A stretch of 64,000 bases of DNA from DASXAI01 sp963798445 (GTDB lineage Bacteria; Actinomycetota; Acidimicrobiia; Acidimicrobiales; Ilumatobacteraceae): positions 434,001-498,000 of the forward strand of contig CAWCTH010000003.1 of assembly GCA_963798445.1 (NCBI GenBank), written 5' to 3'. Made by a program: the position numbers and the translations under genes. Positions 1-7,994 of the stretch are shown piece by piece (position 1 is the stretch's first letter; every line of letters begins with the position of its first letter). Below the pieces are notes generated by a model that was not told the origin of the DNA, searched no databases, and was given only the letters and a program-made list of their open reading frames with translations.

Positions 1-259
1 GGTCGACCGGGCGTTCGTCGACGGGCTCGGGACCGACCCCCACGATGCGGCCCTCGTCGCCGCCATCATGGCCATGGCCGACGCCCTCGGCCTCGAAGTG
101 ACGGCCGAAGGTGTGGAGACCCCAGAGCAACTGGGCGAGCTCAAGCGGCTGGGATGCCGTCGATCGCAGGGCTACTACCTCGCCAGGCCGATGCCGGCGG
201 AGTCGCTGACCCGTCTCGTCACCGATGGCCACCGCTGGGAGGTCGACCACGTCGACTGA
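1..259 (+). CDS. EAL-domain cyclic-di-GMP phosphodiesterase, C-terminal end only
   Basis: Only the 3' end of this gene is present; the frame is open from base 2 to the TGA at 257-259. The translated end carries the EGVET motif (about 110-124), which supplies a conserved acidic residue of EAL phosphodiesterases, followed by the typical tail LGCRRSQGYYLARPMP in which the GYYxxRPM segment is characteristic. EAL domains hydrolyse cyclic-di-GMP to pGpG. Upstream domains such as GGDEF or PAS cannot be seen because the gene is cut by the window edge. The family call is firm; activity of this copy cannot be judged from the tail alone. Confidence 0.88.
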   Translation, partial: VDRAFVDGLGTDPHDAALVAAIMAMADALGLEVTAEGVETPEQLGELKRLGCRRSQGYYLARPMPAESLTRLVTDGHRWEVDHVD

Positions 260-301
260 CCGTTGGCTAGCGTCGCGCTCAACTGTGACAGGGAGCGTGC
301 G

Positions 302-964
302 ATGACGCTACGGAACGAGCCTCTGGTGCCCCGGGTCGTGACGGTCTCCGCGTCCTACGGTGCCGGCGGCAGCGTGATCGCGCCGGCACTGGCCGAGCGG
401 CTGGGACTGCCGTTCTTCGATCGGCTGCTCCAGACCCCGGAGACGCACCGCCCCGAGGACATCATCGAGCGACTGTCCGAGGAGGAACAGCGCCAGTCAC
501 CGCCGGGCCGCGTCGTGAGCAACCTCGGCCACATGAGCGCCGCCCTCGGCGTCCCCGTGCCGGCGGCCAACGACCTGAACGTTCGCGACCGGATGCGGCG
601 CACCGTGGAATCGAGCGTCAAGCGGATCGCATCCGGTTCGGGCGGCGTGATCCTCGGTCGGGGTGCGGTGGTGGTGCTGGCCGACGCTCCCGGCGCGTTC
701 CACATCCGTCTCGACGGCCCCCTCGAGCGGCGCATCGCCCAAGGCATGACGATCGAAGGCGTGACCAAGGACGTCGCCCGCGACCGTCAGGCCCGCGCCG
801 ACCGCGCCTGGACGCAGTTCGGCCAGCGCATGTTCCACCGTGACTTCTCCGACGCCCGGCTCTACCACTTGGTGCTGGACACCACCGTCGTCGCCCTGCC
901 CGACTGCGTTTCGATCATCGCATCCGCCGGCGTCGCGTTCTGGGAGCGCGCCGGGTGCCGCTGA
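302..964 (+). CDS. Cytidylate kinase-like family protein
   Basis: A 220-residue protein resembling the cytidylate-kinase-like family. The N-terminus has a glycine-rich nucleotide-binding loop (SASYGAGGSVIAPALAERLG) followed by FFDR, the usual arrangement in P-loop nucleoside kinases. A GGVILGRGAVVVL strand occurs mid-protein, and an arginine-rich lid-like segment follows (RDRQARADRAW). The ATG at 302 is preferred because the family alignment begins just after it and a purine-rich stretch (cagggagc) lies before it; a TTG at 263 is in frame but extends the protein with unrelated residues. Family members are mostly uncharacterised; the substrate is not predicted. Confidence 0.8.
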   Translation: MTLRNEPLVPRVVTVSASYGAGGSVIAPALAERLGLPFFDRLLQTPETHRPEDIIERLSEEEQRQSPPGRVVSNLGHMSAALGVPVPAANDLNVRDRMRRTVESSVKRIASGSGGVILGRGAVVVLADAPGAFHIRLDGPLERRIAQGMTIEGVTKDVARDRQARADRAWTQFGQRMFHRDFSDARLYHLVLDTTVVALPDCVSIIASAGVAFWERAGCR

Positions 965-1013
965 GCCGGAGGACATCTACCGGCGCCTGGGTCGGGTCGG
1001 GGCGCACCCCCGG

Positions 1014-1019
1014 TATACT
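1014..1019 (+). promoter_or_regulatory. Candidate -10 hexamer TATACT
   Basis: TATACT is an excellent -10 match in an otherwise very GC-rich stretch. It would place the transcription start near 1026 and give the gene at 1089 a leader of about 60 nt with its own ribosome-binding site. No convincing -35 element is visible. Confidence 0.4.
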
Positions 1020-1088
1020 GCACTTTCCCGCATGTGCGCTCCCGTTGCCAGTGGCCGGGATCGTGCGCGTCAACCAGCGAAGGAAGCA

Positions 1089-1409
1089 ATGCCGACTCCT
1101 GCAAAGCCTGCCACGAAGCCTCCTGTGAAGCGCCGTACCACCAAGAAGGCGGCCGCGGTGCTGCCCGAGAACCGCACCGCCAGCGAGATCGTGGCCGACA
1201 CCATCGTGGCCCGCTACAGCGACCTGGCACCCTCGGTGACCCGCATCATGGAGGCCGGGCTGGGCGAGGCCGGTCAGTTGCACGCCATCACGGTCTTCCA
1301 GGAGTCGCTCGGCGTCGACGGTGACCCCATGCGCTACCCGAAGAACGCCATCGAGGCCGGCCGCCTGGTGGCCGAGCAGCAGGCGGCGGAAACCCCCAGC
1401 ACCGTCTGA
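1089..1409 (+). CDS. Small hypothetical protein with Lys/Pro/Ala-rich N-terminus
   Basis: 106 residues. I do not recognise the family. The first 25 residues are rich in Pro, Lys, Ala and Thr (histone-like or disordered tail, with RRTTKK), followed by a compact, probably helical domain of about 75 residues (TASEIVADTIVARYSDLAP onward). The ATG at 1089 is chosen because a purine-rich gaaggaag ribosome-binding site precedes it and the -10 candidate at 1014 lies upstream; an in-frame upstream extension would overlap the preceding gene. A basic tail plus small domain could suit nucleic-acid binding, but that is speculation. Confidence 0.7.
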   Translation: MPTPAKPATKPPVKRRTTKKAAAVLPENRTASEIVADTIVARYSDLAPSVTRIMEAGLGEAGQLHAITVFQESLGVDGDPMRYPKNAIEAGRLVAEQQAAETPSTV

Positions 1410-1471
1410 GTCGCTCGCGGAGGAACAGCGCGCCGAGGGCCGCTTTCAGGGCGTGGAGCTGAGGTCGACGG

Positions 1472-1936
1472 ATGGAGCGATTCGTGATCGCCGTCGACGA
1501 TCCTCGCGCCGACGACGTGCGCGCCCTCATCGGACGCCACCTGGGGTTCGCCAACGAGCACACGCCGCCCCAGGACGTGCACGCCCTCGATCTCGACGGA
1601 CTGCTCGATCCGGCCGTCACCTTCTTCAGCGCCCGCCGCGACGGCGAGTTGCTGGCCATCGGCGCGCTGAAGCAACTGGACGGCGACCACGCCGAGCTGA
1701 AGTCCATGCACACCGCCGAGGCGGCGCGCCGCCAGGGCATCGGGCGGGCCATGGTGGGCCACCTGCTGAGCGTGGCGCGCCAACGGGGCTACCGGCAGGT
1801 GAGTCTGGAAACGGGCACGATGGACGCGTTCAGCCCGGCCCGCGCCCTCTACGACGCCTCGGGCTTCACGCCGTGCGGTCCGTTCGGCGACTACGCACCC
1901 AGTCCCAGCAGCGCCTTCATGACGCTGACCCTCTGA
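1472..1936 (+). CDS. GNAT-family N-acetyltransferase
   Basis: 154 residues, the usual length of a single GNAT domain. The acetyl-CoA pyrophosphate-binding motif A is clear (ARRQGIGRAMVGHLL, R-x2-G-x-G/A), preceded by the beta-strand AELKSMHTAEAARR and followed by the ARALYDASGF motif B end. It resembles small acetyltransferases of the YjgM/PhnO type, but the acceptor cannot be deduced. It stands alone: the next gene is on the opposite strand, so the two converge. Confidence 0.85.
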   Translation: MERFVIAVDDPRADDVRALIGRHLGFANEHTPPQDVHALDLDGLLDPAVTFFSARRDGELLAIGALKQLDGDHAELKSMHTAEAARRQGIGRAMVGHLLSVARQRGYRQVSLETGTMDAFSPARALYDASGFTPCGPFGDYAPSPSSAFMTLTL

Positions 1937-1963
1937 CGTAGCCGGCCGGCTCAGGCGTAGGGC

Positions 1964-2266
1964 TCAGGCCTTGCGCTTGAGGCCGTGACCGAAGAAGCCG
2001 CCCTTGGGTCGGGCGTGGGCGTGGTAGTGGTCCGGGATGTTGCGCATGTTGTCGTCGACGTAGTGCTCGAACTCGAAGTGCTCGGCCACCACCTCGGCCA
2101 GACGCTCGTGCAGCGCGGTGCGGATGTCGGCCGGGGGGTTGGCGTCGTGGGACTTCCAGACCACCATCGGCACGGCACAGATCTCGCACTCGGCGATCCA
2201 GCACAGATCGTCTTCGTGGAACCACGGGGTGATGCGAGCCGCTTCGCAGAGATCGCAACCGTTCAC
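1964..2266 (-). CDS. Small CxxC / HIT-like protein
   Basis: 100 residues with two CxxC pairs near the N-terminus (CDLC and CEIC) and an HYHAHARP segment near the C-terminus. The spacing recalls HIT-family proteins, in which a histidine triad binds a nucleotide phosphate and N-terminal cysteines bind zinc, but the triad is not canonical, so only HIT-like is claimed. The start is GTG at 2266; TAGGAA seven bases upstream is an imperfect -10. It lies downstream of trpA on the same strand, with repeat copy A between them. Function unknown. Confidence 0.65.
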   Translation of the reverse strand: MNGCDLCEAARITPWFHEDDLCWIAECEICAVPMVVWKSHDANPPADIRTALHERLAEVVAEHFEFEHYVDDNMRNIPDHYHAHARPKGGFFGHGLKRKA

Positions 2267-2290
2267 GCCGTCGTTCCTATCACCCGTCCT

Positions 2291-2340
2291 GCGTACTGAC
2301 GCGTTCTCCGGTCAACTGTGACCGTCCGCGTACATCGGTT
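2291..2340 (-). repeat. 50-bp dispersed repeat, copy A
   Basis: Read on the minus strand this copy aligns base for base with copies B (5029-5078) and C (10894-10943). The conserved ends are aCCGATGTACg and aaCGCGTCAGTACGC. Copy A has its own internal hairpin, CGGTCA-ACTG-TGACCG (2309-2324). It lies 28 nt beyond the trpA stop codon and upstream of the small CxxC gene. It runs in the opposite orientation to B and C. Confidence 0.8.
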
Positions 2341-2367
2341 GGCGCAACGGCGAACCCTGCCCACGCC

Positions 2368-3138
2368 TCAGGCGGCGTCGATCGCCGCCCGCACCTCGGC
2401 CACGTAGGCGCCCACTGCTTCCGGGCCGCCGTCGAGCAGGCGCCGCACCACCGACGCCCCCTGGATCACGCCGTCGGCCACCCGCACCGCCGCCGCTGCC
2501 TGCGCCGCGTTCGACACACCCACGCCCACCAGCACCGGCAGGTCGGTGACCGCCTTCAGCCGCCTGGCCATCTCGATGGCGCTGTCGGCCAGCTTGTCGC
2601 GCTCGCCGGTGACACCCAGCAGGCCGACGGCGTAGACGAAGCCGTGCGAGCGGGCGCAGATCCGGGGCAGGCGCTCGTCGGGGGCGGTGGGGGCCGCCAG
2701 CATGACCGTCTCCACCCCGGCGGCGTCGGCCGCCGCGCACCACGGCCGGCACTCCTCGAGCGGCAGGTCCGGCAGGATGGCACCGGCGATCCCGGCGGCC
2801 ACGAGCGACTTGGCGAAGCGCTCGTGCCCGGCGCGGAACACCAGGTTGTAGTACGTCATGACGGCGAGGGGGATGCCGGCGTCGAGGCGGCTGATGGCGT
2901 CGATGATGCCGGCCGGCGTGGCCCCGGCTTCCAGGGCCAGCTGGCTGGCGGCCTGGATCACCGGACCGTCCATCACCGGATCGGAGAAGGGGATGCCGAT
3001 CTCGACGGCGTCGGCACCGGCCAGGCCGGCGGCCCGGATGGCGTCCTCCCAGCCCTCGACGCCGCCGGTGATGTAAGGCACGAGCAGCTTCCGGCCGGCC
3101 GCTCGGCTCGCCCGCAGTTCCGCTTCGAGCAGCCTCAT
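2368..3138 (-). CDS. trpA: Tryptophan synthase alpha subunit
   Basis: 256 residues, standard length for the alpha subunit, which cleaves indole-3-glycerol phosphate and channels indole to TrpB. The catalytic acids are in place: Glu46 in the VEIGIPFSDP motif and Asp57 just after it (MDGP). The phosphate-binding GVGVS segment is near residue 185. The start overlaps the trpB stop by four bases (ATGA, 3135-3138), so the two subunits are translationally coupled and made in equal amounts. It is the last biosynthetic gene of the minus-strand trp block. Confidence 0.97.
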   Translation of the reverse strand: MRLLEAELRASRAAGRKLLVPYITGGVEGWEDAIRAAGLAGADAVEIGIPFSDPVMDGPVIQAASQLALEAGATPAGIIDAISRLDAGIPLAVMTYYNLVFRAGHERFAKSLVAAGIAGAILPDLPLEECRPWCAAADAAGVETVMLAAPTAPDERLPRICARSHGFVYAVGLLGVTGERDKLADSAIEMARRLKAVTDLPVLVGVGVSNAAQAAAAVRVADGVIQGASVVRRLLDGGPEAVGAYVAEVRAAIDAA

Positions 3139-4298
3139 TGTCCGAGGAGGTCCATGATCTGGGCGACGTCCTTGTCGCCACGACCGGACAGGTTCAGCAG
3201 CACGGTGCGCCCGGTCAGCGACGCCGCCTCCCGCACCACCCAGGCCAATGCGTGGGCCGGTTCCAGCGCGGGGATGATGCCCTCGGTGCGCGACAGCAGC
3301 TGGAACGCCGCCACCACCTCGGTGTCGTTGACGGCGACGTAGCGCGCTCGTCCGGTGGTCGACAGGTGCGAGTGCTCAGGCCCGATGCCCGGGTAGTCGA
3401 GCCCGGCGGAGATGGAATGGGCCTCGAGCACCTGGCCGTACTCGTCCTGCATGAGGTAGCTCATCATGCCGTGCACCACGCCGGGCACGCCCCGGCCGAT
3501 GGCAGCCCCGCCGGCAGCCTCGGCGCCGATCAGCTCGGCGTCGGTGTCGACGAAGCCGGCGAAGATGCCCGCCGCGTTCGAGCCCCCGCCGATGCACGCC
3601 ACCACCACGTCGGGATCGGCGCCGGTGAGCGCCCGGCACTGCTCACGGGCCTCGTCGCCGATCACCCGCTGCAGCTCCCGCACCATCCACGGATACGGAT
3701 GCGGTCCCATCACCGACCCGAGGCAGTAGTGGGTGGTCTCGACCGACGCGACCCAGTCGCGCATGGCTTCGTTGACGGCGTCCTTCAGCGTGCGGCTGCC
3801 GGACTCGACCGGGAAGACCTCGGCCCCGAGCAGCTTCATGCGGAACACGTTGAGCGCCTGGCGCTCGACGTCGACGGCACCCATGTACACGGCGCAGTCC
3901 ATCCCCAGCAGTGCGGCGGCGGTGGCCGTGGCCACACCGTGCTGGCCGGCGCCGGTCTCCGCCACCAGCCGGCGCTTGCCCATCCGCCGGGCCAGCAGGG
4001 CCTGGCCCAGCACGTTGTTGATCTTGTGGCTGCCCGTGTGGTTGAGGTCCTCACGCTTGAGCAGCAGCCGCAGTCCCAGCTGGTCGCCGAGGTTGCGGCA
4101 CTCCGTGAGCGGCGACGGCCGGCCCGCGTAGTCGCGCAGGGCGGCGTGGAGCTCGTCGCGGAACACGGGGTCGGCCCATGCCTCGCGGAACGCCACCTCC
4201 AGCTCGAGGCACGCCGGCATCAGCGATTCGGGGACGAACCGGCCGCCGAACTCGCCGAAGCGACCCTCAGGGGATGGCTCCGCCATCAACGACGTCAC
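3135..4298 (-). CDS. trpB: Tryptophan synthase beta subunit (TrpB1 type)
   Basis: 387 residues, PLP-dependent enzyme that condenses indole with serine. Lys92 in NHTGSHKINN is the Schiff-base lysine; the catalytic Glu is in AETGAGQHG; the GGGSNA phosphate-binding loop lies near residue 236. The extended N-terminus RFGEFGGRFVPE is the hallmark of canonical TrpB1, which docks with TrpA. Start at 4298 is the first ATG; an internal ATG four codons later is also possible. It follows trpF by 27 bp. A second, TrpB2-type gene lies upstream in the same block. Confidence 0.97.
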   Translation of the reverse strand: MTSLMAEPSPEGRFGEFGGRFVPESLMPACLELEVAFREAWADPVFRDELHAALRDYAGRPSPLTECRNLGDQLGLRLLLKREDLNHTGSHKINNVLGQALLARRMGKRRLVAETGAGQHGVATATAAALLGMDCAVYMGAVDVERQALNVFRMKLLGAEVFPVESGSRTLKDAVNEAMRDWVASVETTHYCLGSVMGPHPYPWMVRELQRVIGDEAREQCRALTGADPDVVVACIGGGSNAAGIFAGFVDTDAELIGAEAAGGAAIGRGVPGVVHGMMSYLMQDEYGQVLEAHSISAGLDYPGIGPEHSHLSTTGRARYVAVNDTEVVAAFQLLSRTEGIIPALEPAHALAWVVREAASLTGRTVLLNLSGRGDKDVAQIMDLLGQ

Positions 4299-4325
4299 AA
4301 CACAACTCCAATCTCAGGGCGACGG

Positions 4326-4979
4326 TTACTCGTCGGCCCAGTCGTACGGCATCTCGTCGGGCCCCCGGTACGGAATGGGAGCGGCGGCCCGAGCGGCCTC
4401 GATGAACTCCTTGAGCTTCACCGGATCCTTGCGGCCCGGCTCTCGCTCCACGCCGCTCGACACGTCGACGCCCCACGGCTTCACCCGGGCGATGGCGGTG
4501 GCCACGTTGTCGGGTGTGAGCCCGCCGGCCAGCAGGATCTTGACTCCGAGCGGCGCCTGATCCACCAGCGACCAGTCGAACACGGTGCCCGAGCCGGGCG
4601 TGGCCGAGTCGATCAGGATGACGTCGGCGCCGTACTCCTCGGCCCGCTCCAGTGCCTGGGCGCCGGCCGGGAACGCCTGGATCACGTAGCCGACGTGGTG
4701 CCGGACCTCCCGGGTGATCTCGGGCGTCTCGTTCCCGTGGAGCTGGGCCGCCTTGAGGCCGGCGTCGCTGAGCTGGCGCACCACCCAGTCGGGGGCGGCG
4801 TCACGGAACACGCCGACGGTGAGGATCTCGGGCGGCAGCCGGCGGGCGATGTCGTAGGCCTGCTTCACGGCGATCTGGCGCACCGACGGAGCGAACACGA
4901 AGCCCACGGCGTCGGCGCCCAAGGCGACGGCCAGCAGGGCGTCATCCTCGTTGGTGATGCCACAGATCTTCACGAACAT
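4326..4979 (-). CDS. trpF: Phosphoribosylanthranilate isomerase
   Basis: 217 residues from ATG 4979. The N-terminus MFVKICGIT is the family signature with the catalytic Cys, and the general-acid Asp sits in VILIDS. The enzyme isomerises phosphoribosylanthranilate in tryptophan synthesis. A GTG at 5003 would add eight residues and sits directly after a GGGAGGGG purine run. Homologues begin at MFVK, so 4979 is preferred, but no good ribosome-binding site precedes it; the purine run lies inside a perfect hairpin (4985-5012). This suggests that translation initiation here may be controlled by RNA structure. Confidence 0.93.
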   Translation of the reverse strand: MFVKICGITNEDDALLAVALGADAVGFVFAPSVRQIAVKQAYDIARRLPPEILTVGVFRDAAPDWVVRQLSDAGLKAAQLHGNETPEITREVRHHVGYVIQAFPAGAQALERAEEYGADVILIDSATPGSGTVFDWSLVDQAPLGVKILLAGGLTPDNVATAIARVKPWGVDVSSGVEREPGRKDPVKLKEFIEAARAAAPIPYRGPDEMPYDWADE

Positions 4980-4984
4980 CCAGG

Positions 4985-5012
4985 CGGGAGGGTACCGGAG
5001 CACCCCCTCCCG
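4985..5012 (-). promoter_or_regulatory. Perfect 8-bp hairpin covering the purine run before trpF
   Basis: CGGGAGGG and CCCTCCCG pair perfectly around a 12-nt loop, ending five bases before the trpF ATG. In the minus-strand RNA the stem buries the only Shine-Dalgarno-like sequence and the alternative GTG start. There is no U-tract, so it is not a standard terminator. It could be a translational switch or a processing site. Confidence 0.5.
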
Positions 5013-5028
5013 ACCGGGGTTCTTATTG

Positions 5029-5078
5029 GACCGATGTACGCCGCGTGTCGCTATTGACCGATGATCGCGTCAGTACGC
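5029..5078 (+). repeat. 50-bp dispersed repeat, copy B
   Basis: Second copy of the family, lying 6 nt beyond the trpB2 stop and before trpF. It shares both conserved arms with copies A and C and is especially close to C in the middle (CGTGTCGCTAT). GTAC and CGCG blocks in each arm can pair with their counterparts to make an imperfect hairpin. Confidence 0.8.
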
Positions 5079-5083
5079 GAAGG

Positions 5084-6352
5084 TCAGGCGTCGATGAGGC
5101 GGCCGTGGTTGAAGTCGTCGTAGGCGGCCAGGTCCAGGAACCCGTGGCCGCAGTAGTTGAACAGGATGACCTTCTCCTCGCCCGTCTCCTTGGCCGCCAG
5201 CGCCTCGTCGATGGCGGCACGGATGCCGTGGCACGCCTCCGGGGCGGCCACCTTGCCCTCGGCGACGGCGAACAGCTTCCCGGCCTCGAACACCTTCCCC
5301 TGCGGGTAGGCGATGGCCTCCATGCGGCCCAGCTTCACGAGCAGGCTGATGATGGGCGAGTCGCCGTGGTAGCGCAGGCCGCCGGCGTGGATGGACGGCG
5401 GCATGAAGTCGTGGCCCAGGGTGTACATCGGCAAGAGCGGGGTCATCCCCACGCTGTCGCCGAAGTCGTACTCGAAGCGGCCCTCGGTGAGGGTGGGGCA
5501 CGACGACGGCTCGACCGCCACGAGACGAACGTCGGCGTCCTCCAGGAACGGCAGGGCCAGACCACCCAGGTTCGAGCCGCCGCCGCACGGGGCGATCACG
5601 ACATCGGGCAGTCGCTCCCCCGCCAGTGCCAGCTGCTCCTTGGCCTCCAGCCCGATCACCGTCTGGTGCAGCAGCACGTGGTTGAGCACCGAACCGAGCG
5701 AGTAGTGCGAGTCCTCGCGACTGGCGGCGTCGAGCACGGCATCGGAGATGGCCAGACCCAACGAGCCGGGTGACGTCGGGTCGTCGACCGGCGAGGGCAC
5801 GCACTCGGCGCCCCACGTCTCCATGATGACCCGGCGGTACGGCTTGGAGTCGTACGACGTGCGCACCATGTACACCTTGCAGGTCATGTCGAACTGCGCC
5901 GTGGCGAAAGCCAGCGCCGTTCCCCACTGGCCGGCGCCCGTCTCGGTGGTGAGGCGGTTGATGCCTTCGGCCTTGTTGTAGAACGCCTGCGGCACGGCCG
6001 TGTTGGGCTTGTGCGAGCCGGCCGGGCTGCCGGACTCGTCCTTGTAGTAGATGCGCGCCGGCGTGCCCAACGCCTGCTCCAGGCGACGGGCCCGCACGAG
6101 CGGCGTGGGCCGCCACAGCCGCAGCACGTCCAGGACCTCGCCCGGGATGTCGATCCACAGGTCGGTCGAGACCTCCTGGGCGATGAGGCCCATCGGGAAC
6201 AGCGGGGCCAGGGCATCGGGCCCGATCGGTTCCTTGGTGGCCGGGTGCAGCGGCGGCTGGAGGGGCTCGGGCAGCCTGGGCAACGCGTTGAACCAGGCCG
6301 TCGGCATCTGGTCGGCGGACAAGTGGTAGCGCACGGTCGTGGTGTCGGTCAT
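5084..6352 (-). CDS. trpB2: TrpB2-type tryptophan synthase beta-like PLP enzyme
   Basis: 422 residues, about 35 longer than TrpB1. The PLP lysine is Lys115 in GSPAGSHKPNT, the catalytic region is TETGAGQWG, and GGGSNLGG binds the PLP phosphate. The insertions and the motif KDESGSPAGSHK are typical of TrpB2 (COG1350), which usually acts without TrpA as a stand-alone indole-to-tryptophan enzyme or salvage enzyme. Its ATG overlaps the trpC stop (ATGA, 6349-6352). A canonical trpB is in the same block, so the cell carries both types in one cluster. Confidence 0.93.
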   Translation of the reverse strand: MTDTTTVRYHLSADQMPTAWFNALPRLPEPLQPPLHPATKEPIGPDALAPLFPMGLIAQEVSTDLWIDIPGEVLDVLRLWRPTPLVRARRLEQALGTPARIYYKDESGSPAGSHKPNTAVPQAFYNKAEGINRLTTETGAGQWGTALAFATAQFDMTCKVYMVRTSYDSKPYRRVIMETWGAECVPSPVDDPTSPGSLGLAISDAVLDAASREDSHYSLGSVLNHVLLHQTVIGLEAKEQLALAGERLPDVVIAPCGGGSNLGGLALPFLEDADVRLVAVEPSSCPTLTEGRFEYDFGDSVGMTPLLPMYTLGHDFMPPSIHAGGLRYHGDSPIISLLVKLGRMEAIAYPQGKVFEAGKLFAVAEGKVAAPEACHGIRAAIDEALAAKETGEEKVILFNYCGHGFLDLAAYDDFNHGRLIDA

Positions 6353-7131
6353 CGATCCTCGCCCTTCAGCTCGTGGATGGTACGGATGGGGTCGGCCGCC
6401 GTCACCAGCGTCTCACCGACCAGCACGGCGTGGTAGCCGGCTTGATGCAGTGCCCGCGCGTCGGCGCCGCCGCGCACGCCCGACTCGGCCACCTTCACCA
6501 CGCCGTCGGGGATGGCGGCGGCCATGCGCACCGCCCGCTCGTGATCGACCTCGAAGGTGACCAGGTCGCGCTGGTTGACCCCGACCAGGGTGGCGCCGGC
6601 GGCGAGGGCCACGTCCAGCTCGCTCTCGTCGTGGACCTCGACCAGCGCGTCGAGGCCGATCTCCAGCGCCAGGGCGTGGAAGGTGTGCAGGTCGTCGCGG
6701 CTGAGGGCGGCGGCGATCAGCAGGACGCAGTCGGCCCCCATGAGACGAGCGTCGCACACGTCGTGGGGGGCCACGGTGAAGTCCTTGCGCAGGACCGGCA
6801 ACTTGGTGACGGCGCGCGCCTCGGTGAGGTCGGTAGCCGAGCCGCCGAAGAACTCACGGTCGGTCAGCACCGACAGGCACGCCGCCCCGCCGTCTTCGTA
6901 GGTCATGGCGACGTAAGCGGGATCGAGCGTGGCGTTGAGGTCACCCTTGGACGGTGATCGCCGCTTGATCTCGGCGATGACGGCGAGCCCGGGTGACGCC
7001 TCGATGGCGGCCCGGAACCCCCGTGCCGGCGTCATCGTCGATGCCGAGTTCACGAGCGAGCTGAGCGACCGCAGCTCCCCGCGCGCCGCAGCTCGGTGCG
7101 CGACCAGGATGCGATCGAGGTACGTCGCCAT
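6349..7131 (-). CDS. trpC: Indole-3-glycerol phosphate synthase
   Basis: 260 residues. Family motifs appear in order: EIKRRSPSKG (catalytic Lys and Glu), LRKDF with the catalytic Lys, a VEVH strand, VNQRDL and AESGV with the phosphate-binding glycines. It closes the indole ring from CdRP. The start is ATG 7131 (MATYLDRI); a TAACCT hexamer ten bases upstream (7142-7147) suggests an internal promoter with a very short leader. An open frame continues far upstream, but that part is antisense noise over ygfZ. Confidence 0.96.
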   Translation of the reverse strand: MATYLDRILVAHRAAARGELRSLSSLVNSASTMTPARGFRAAIEASPGLAVIAEIKRRSPSKGDLNATLDPAYVAMTYEDGGAACLSVLTDREFFGGSATDLTEARAVTKLPVLRKDFTVAPHDVCDARLMGADCVLLIAAALSRDDLHTFHALALEIGLDALVEVHDESELDVALAAGATLVGVNQRDLVTFEVDHERAVRMAAAIPDGVVKVAESGVRGGADARALHQAGYHAVLVGETLVTAADPIRTIHELKGEDR

Positions 7132-7141
7132 GGCGACGGTG

Positions 7142-7147
7142 AGGTTA
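7142..7147 (-). promoter_or_regulatory. -10-like TAACCT before trpC
   Basis: TAnnnT hexamer on the minus strand ending ten bases before the trpC ATG, within the short gap after ygfZ. It could give an internal, almost leaderless start for the distal trp genes. Confidence 0.35.
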
Positions 7148-7148
7148 G

Positions 7149-7994
7149 CTACGCGGAGGTGAAGCGGGCTCCCGGGATGGCCTCGATGGTGCCCAGTGAG
7201 GAGAGCGCCGGCGGCTCCACCGCTCGCCCCACGTAGGCGAGGGCCAGGTCGCCCGAGACGCTCGTGAGCCGCCCGACGTCCTTGCCGTCCACCTCCACCA
7301 CGTCGCCCGCCCGCGCCGGGCGGTTGAGCCGCACGTGGCGCAGGAAGTGGGGCACATGGCCGCCGCGGCTGTCGATGCGGGCCACCAGTTCCTGGCCGGT
7401 GTAGCAGCCCTTGGTGAACGACGCCGCCAGCGGCACCACGCCCGACTCGGCCGGGATGGTGTCCTCCGTGAGCTCGGTGCCCATGGCCGGCCAGCCGGCC
7501 TCGATGCGCAGCCGCTCGTAAGCCGGCCGCTCGATGCGGGTGGCACCCAGCGGCGGCTCGACCGACTCGCCCAGCAGGTCGAAGCCGCGCTGGTCGTGCC
7601 AATCGGCGTTCAGCACCAACGCCGCGCTGGTGGTGACCAGCGTGGGACCGGGATTGCGCACAGCGATCGCCTGCCACGCCAGCGGCTCGATGGTGGCCTT
7701 CGTGCGCAGCAGGAAGCGCTGCAGCCGTGCCGCCAGCGCCGTACCGGAGCCGCCGTCGGTGTCGAGCAGGTAGGCGTCGGGGGCGCGGCGCGTCACGCGG
7801 GCCAGCACGTCCACCTTGCCCGTCGGCTGGAGCAGGAACGTCCACGCCGAGGCCCCGACCGCCAGCGCACCGACGTCCTGGGACAGCTGACCCTGGAGGT
7901 AGGTCTCGGCATCCGGTCCCGCCACCACCATGGCGTCGCGCGGCACCTCGCACCACACCATGCCTCGGGCGATGGTGGGCGATTGGATGCTCAT
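7149..7994 (-). CDS. ygfZ: YgfZ/GcvT-like folate-binding protein
   Basis: 281 residues. The signature KGCYTGQE with its conserved Cys is the hallmark of YgfZ/IBA57 proteins, which use folate to help assemble or repair iron-sulfur clusters. The start is ATG 7994, overlapping the trpE stop (ATGA, 7991-7994) and preceded by gaagaagagg. A longer frame exists but overlaps trpE. It sits between trpE and trpC, so it should be co-transcribed with them. The reason for this placement is unknown. Confidence 0.9.
   Translation of the reverse strand: MSIQSPTIARGMVWCEVPRDAMVVAGPDAETYLQGQLSQDVGALAVGASAWTFLLQPTGKVDVLARVTRRAPDAYLLDTDGGSGTALAARLQRFLLRTKATIEPLAWQAIAVRNPGPTLVTTSAALVLNADWHDQRGFDLLGESVEPPLGATRIERPAYERLRIEAGWPAMGTELTEDTIPAESGVVPLAASFTKGCYTGQELVARIDSRGGHVPHFLRHVRLNRPARAGDVVEVDGKDVGRLTSVSGDLALAYVGRAVEPPALSSLGTIEAIPGARFTSA

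Noticed and set aside
3138..5057. 639-codon open frame on the plus strand, antisense to trpB and trpF
   Set aside because: High GC keeps antisense frames open; the protein has no family, is His/Gly/Arg rich, and both genes beneath it are certain.
5029..5078. Riboswitch or T-box before trpF
   Set aside because: No T-box sequence or known riboswitch core; the 50-bp sequence is a dispersed repeat also found after hisF.
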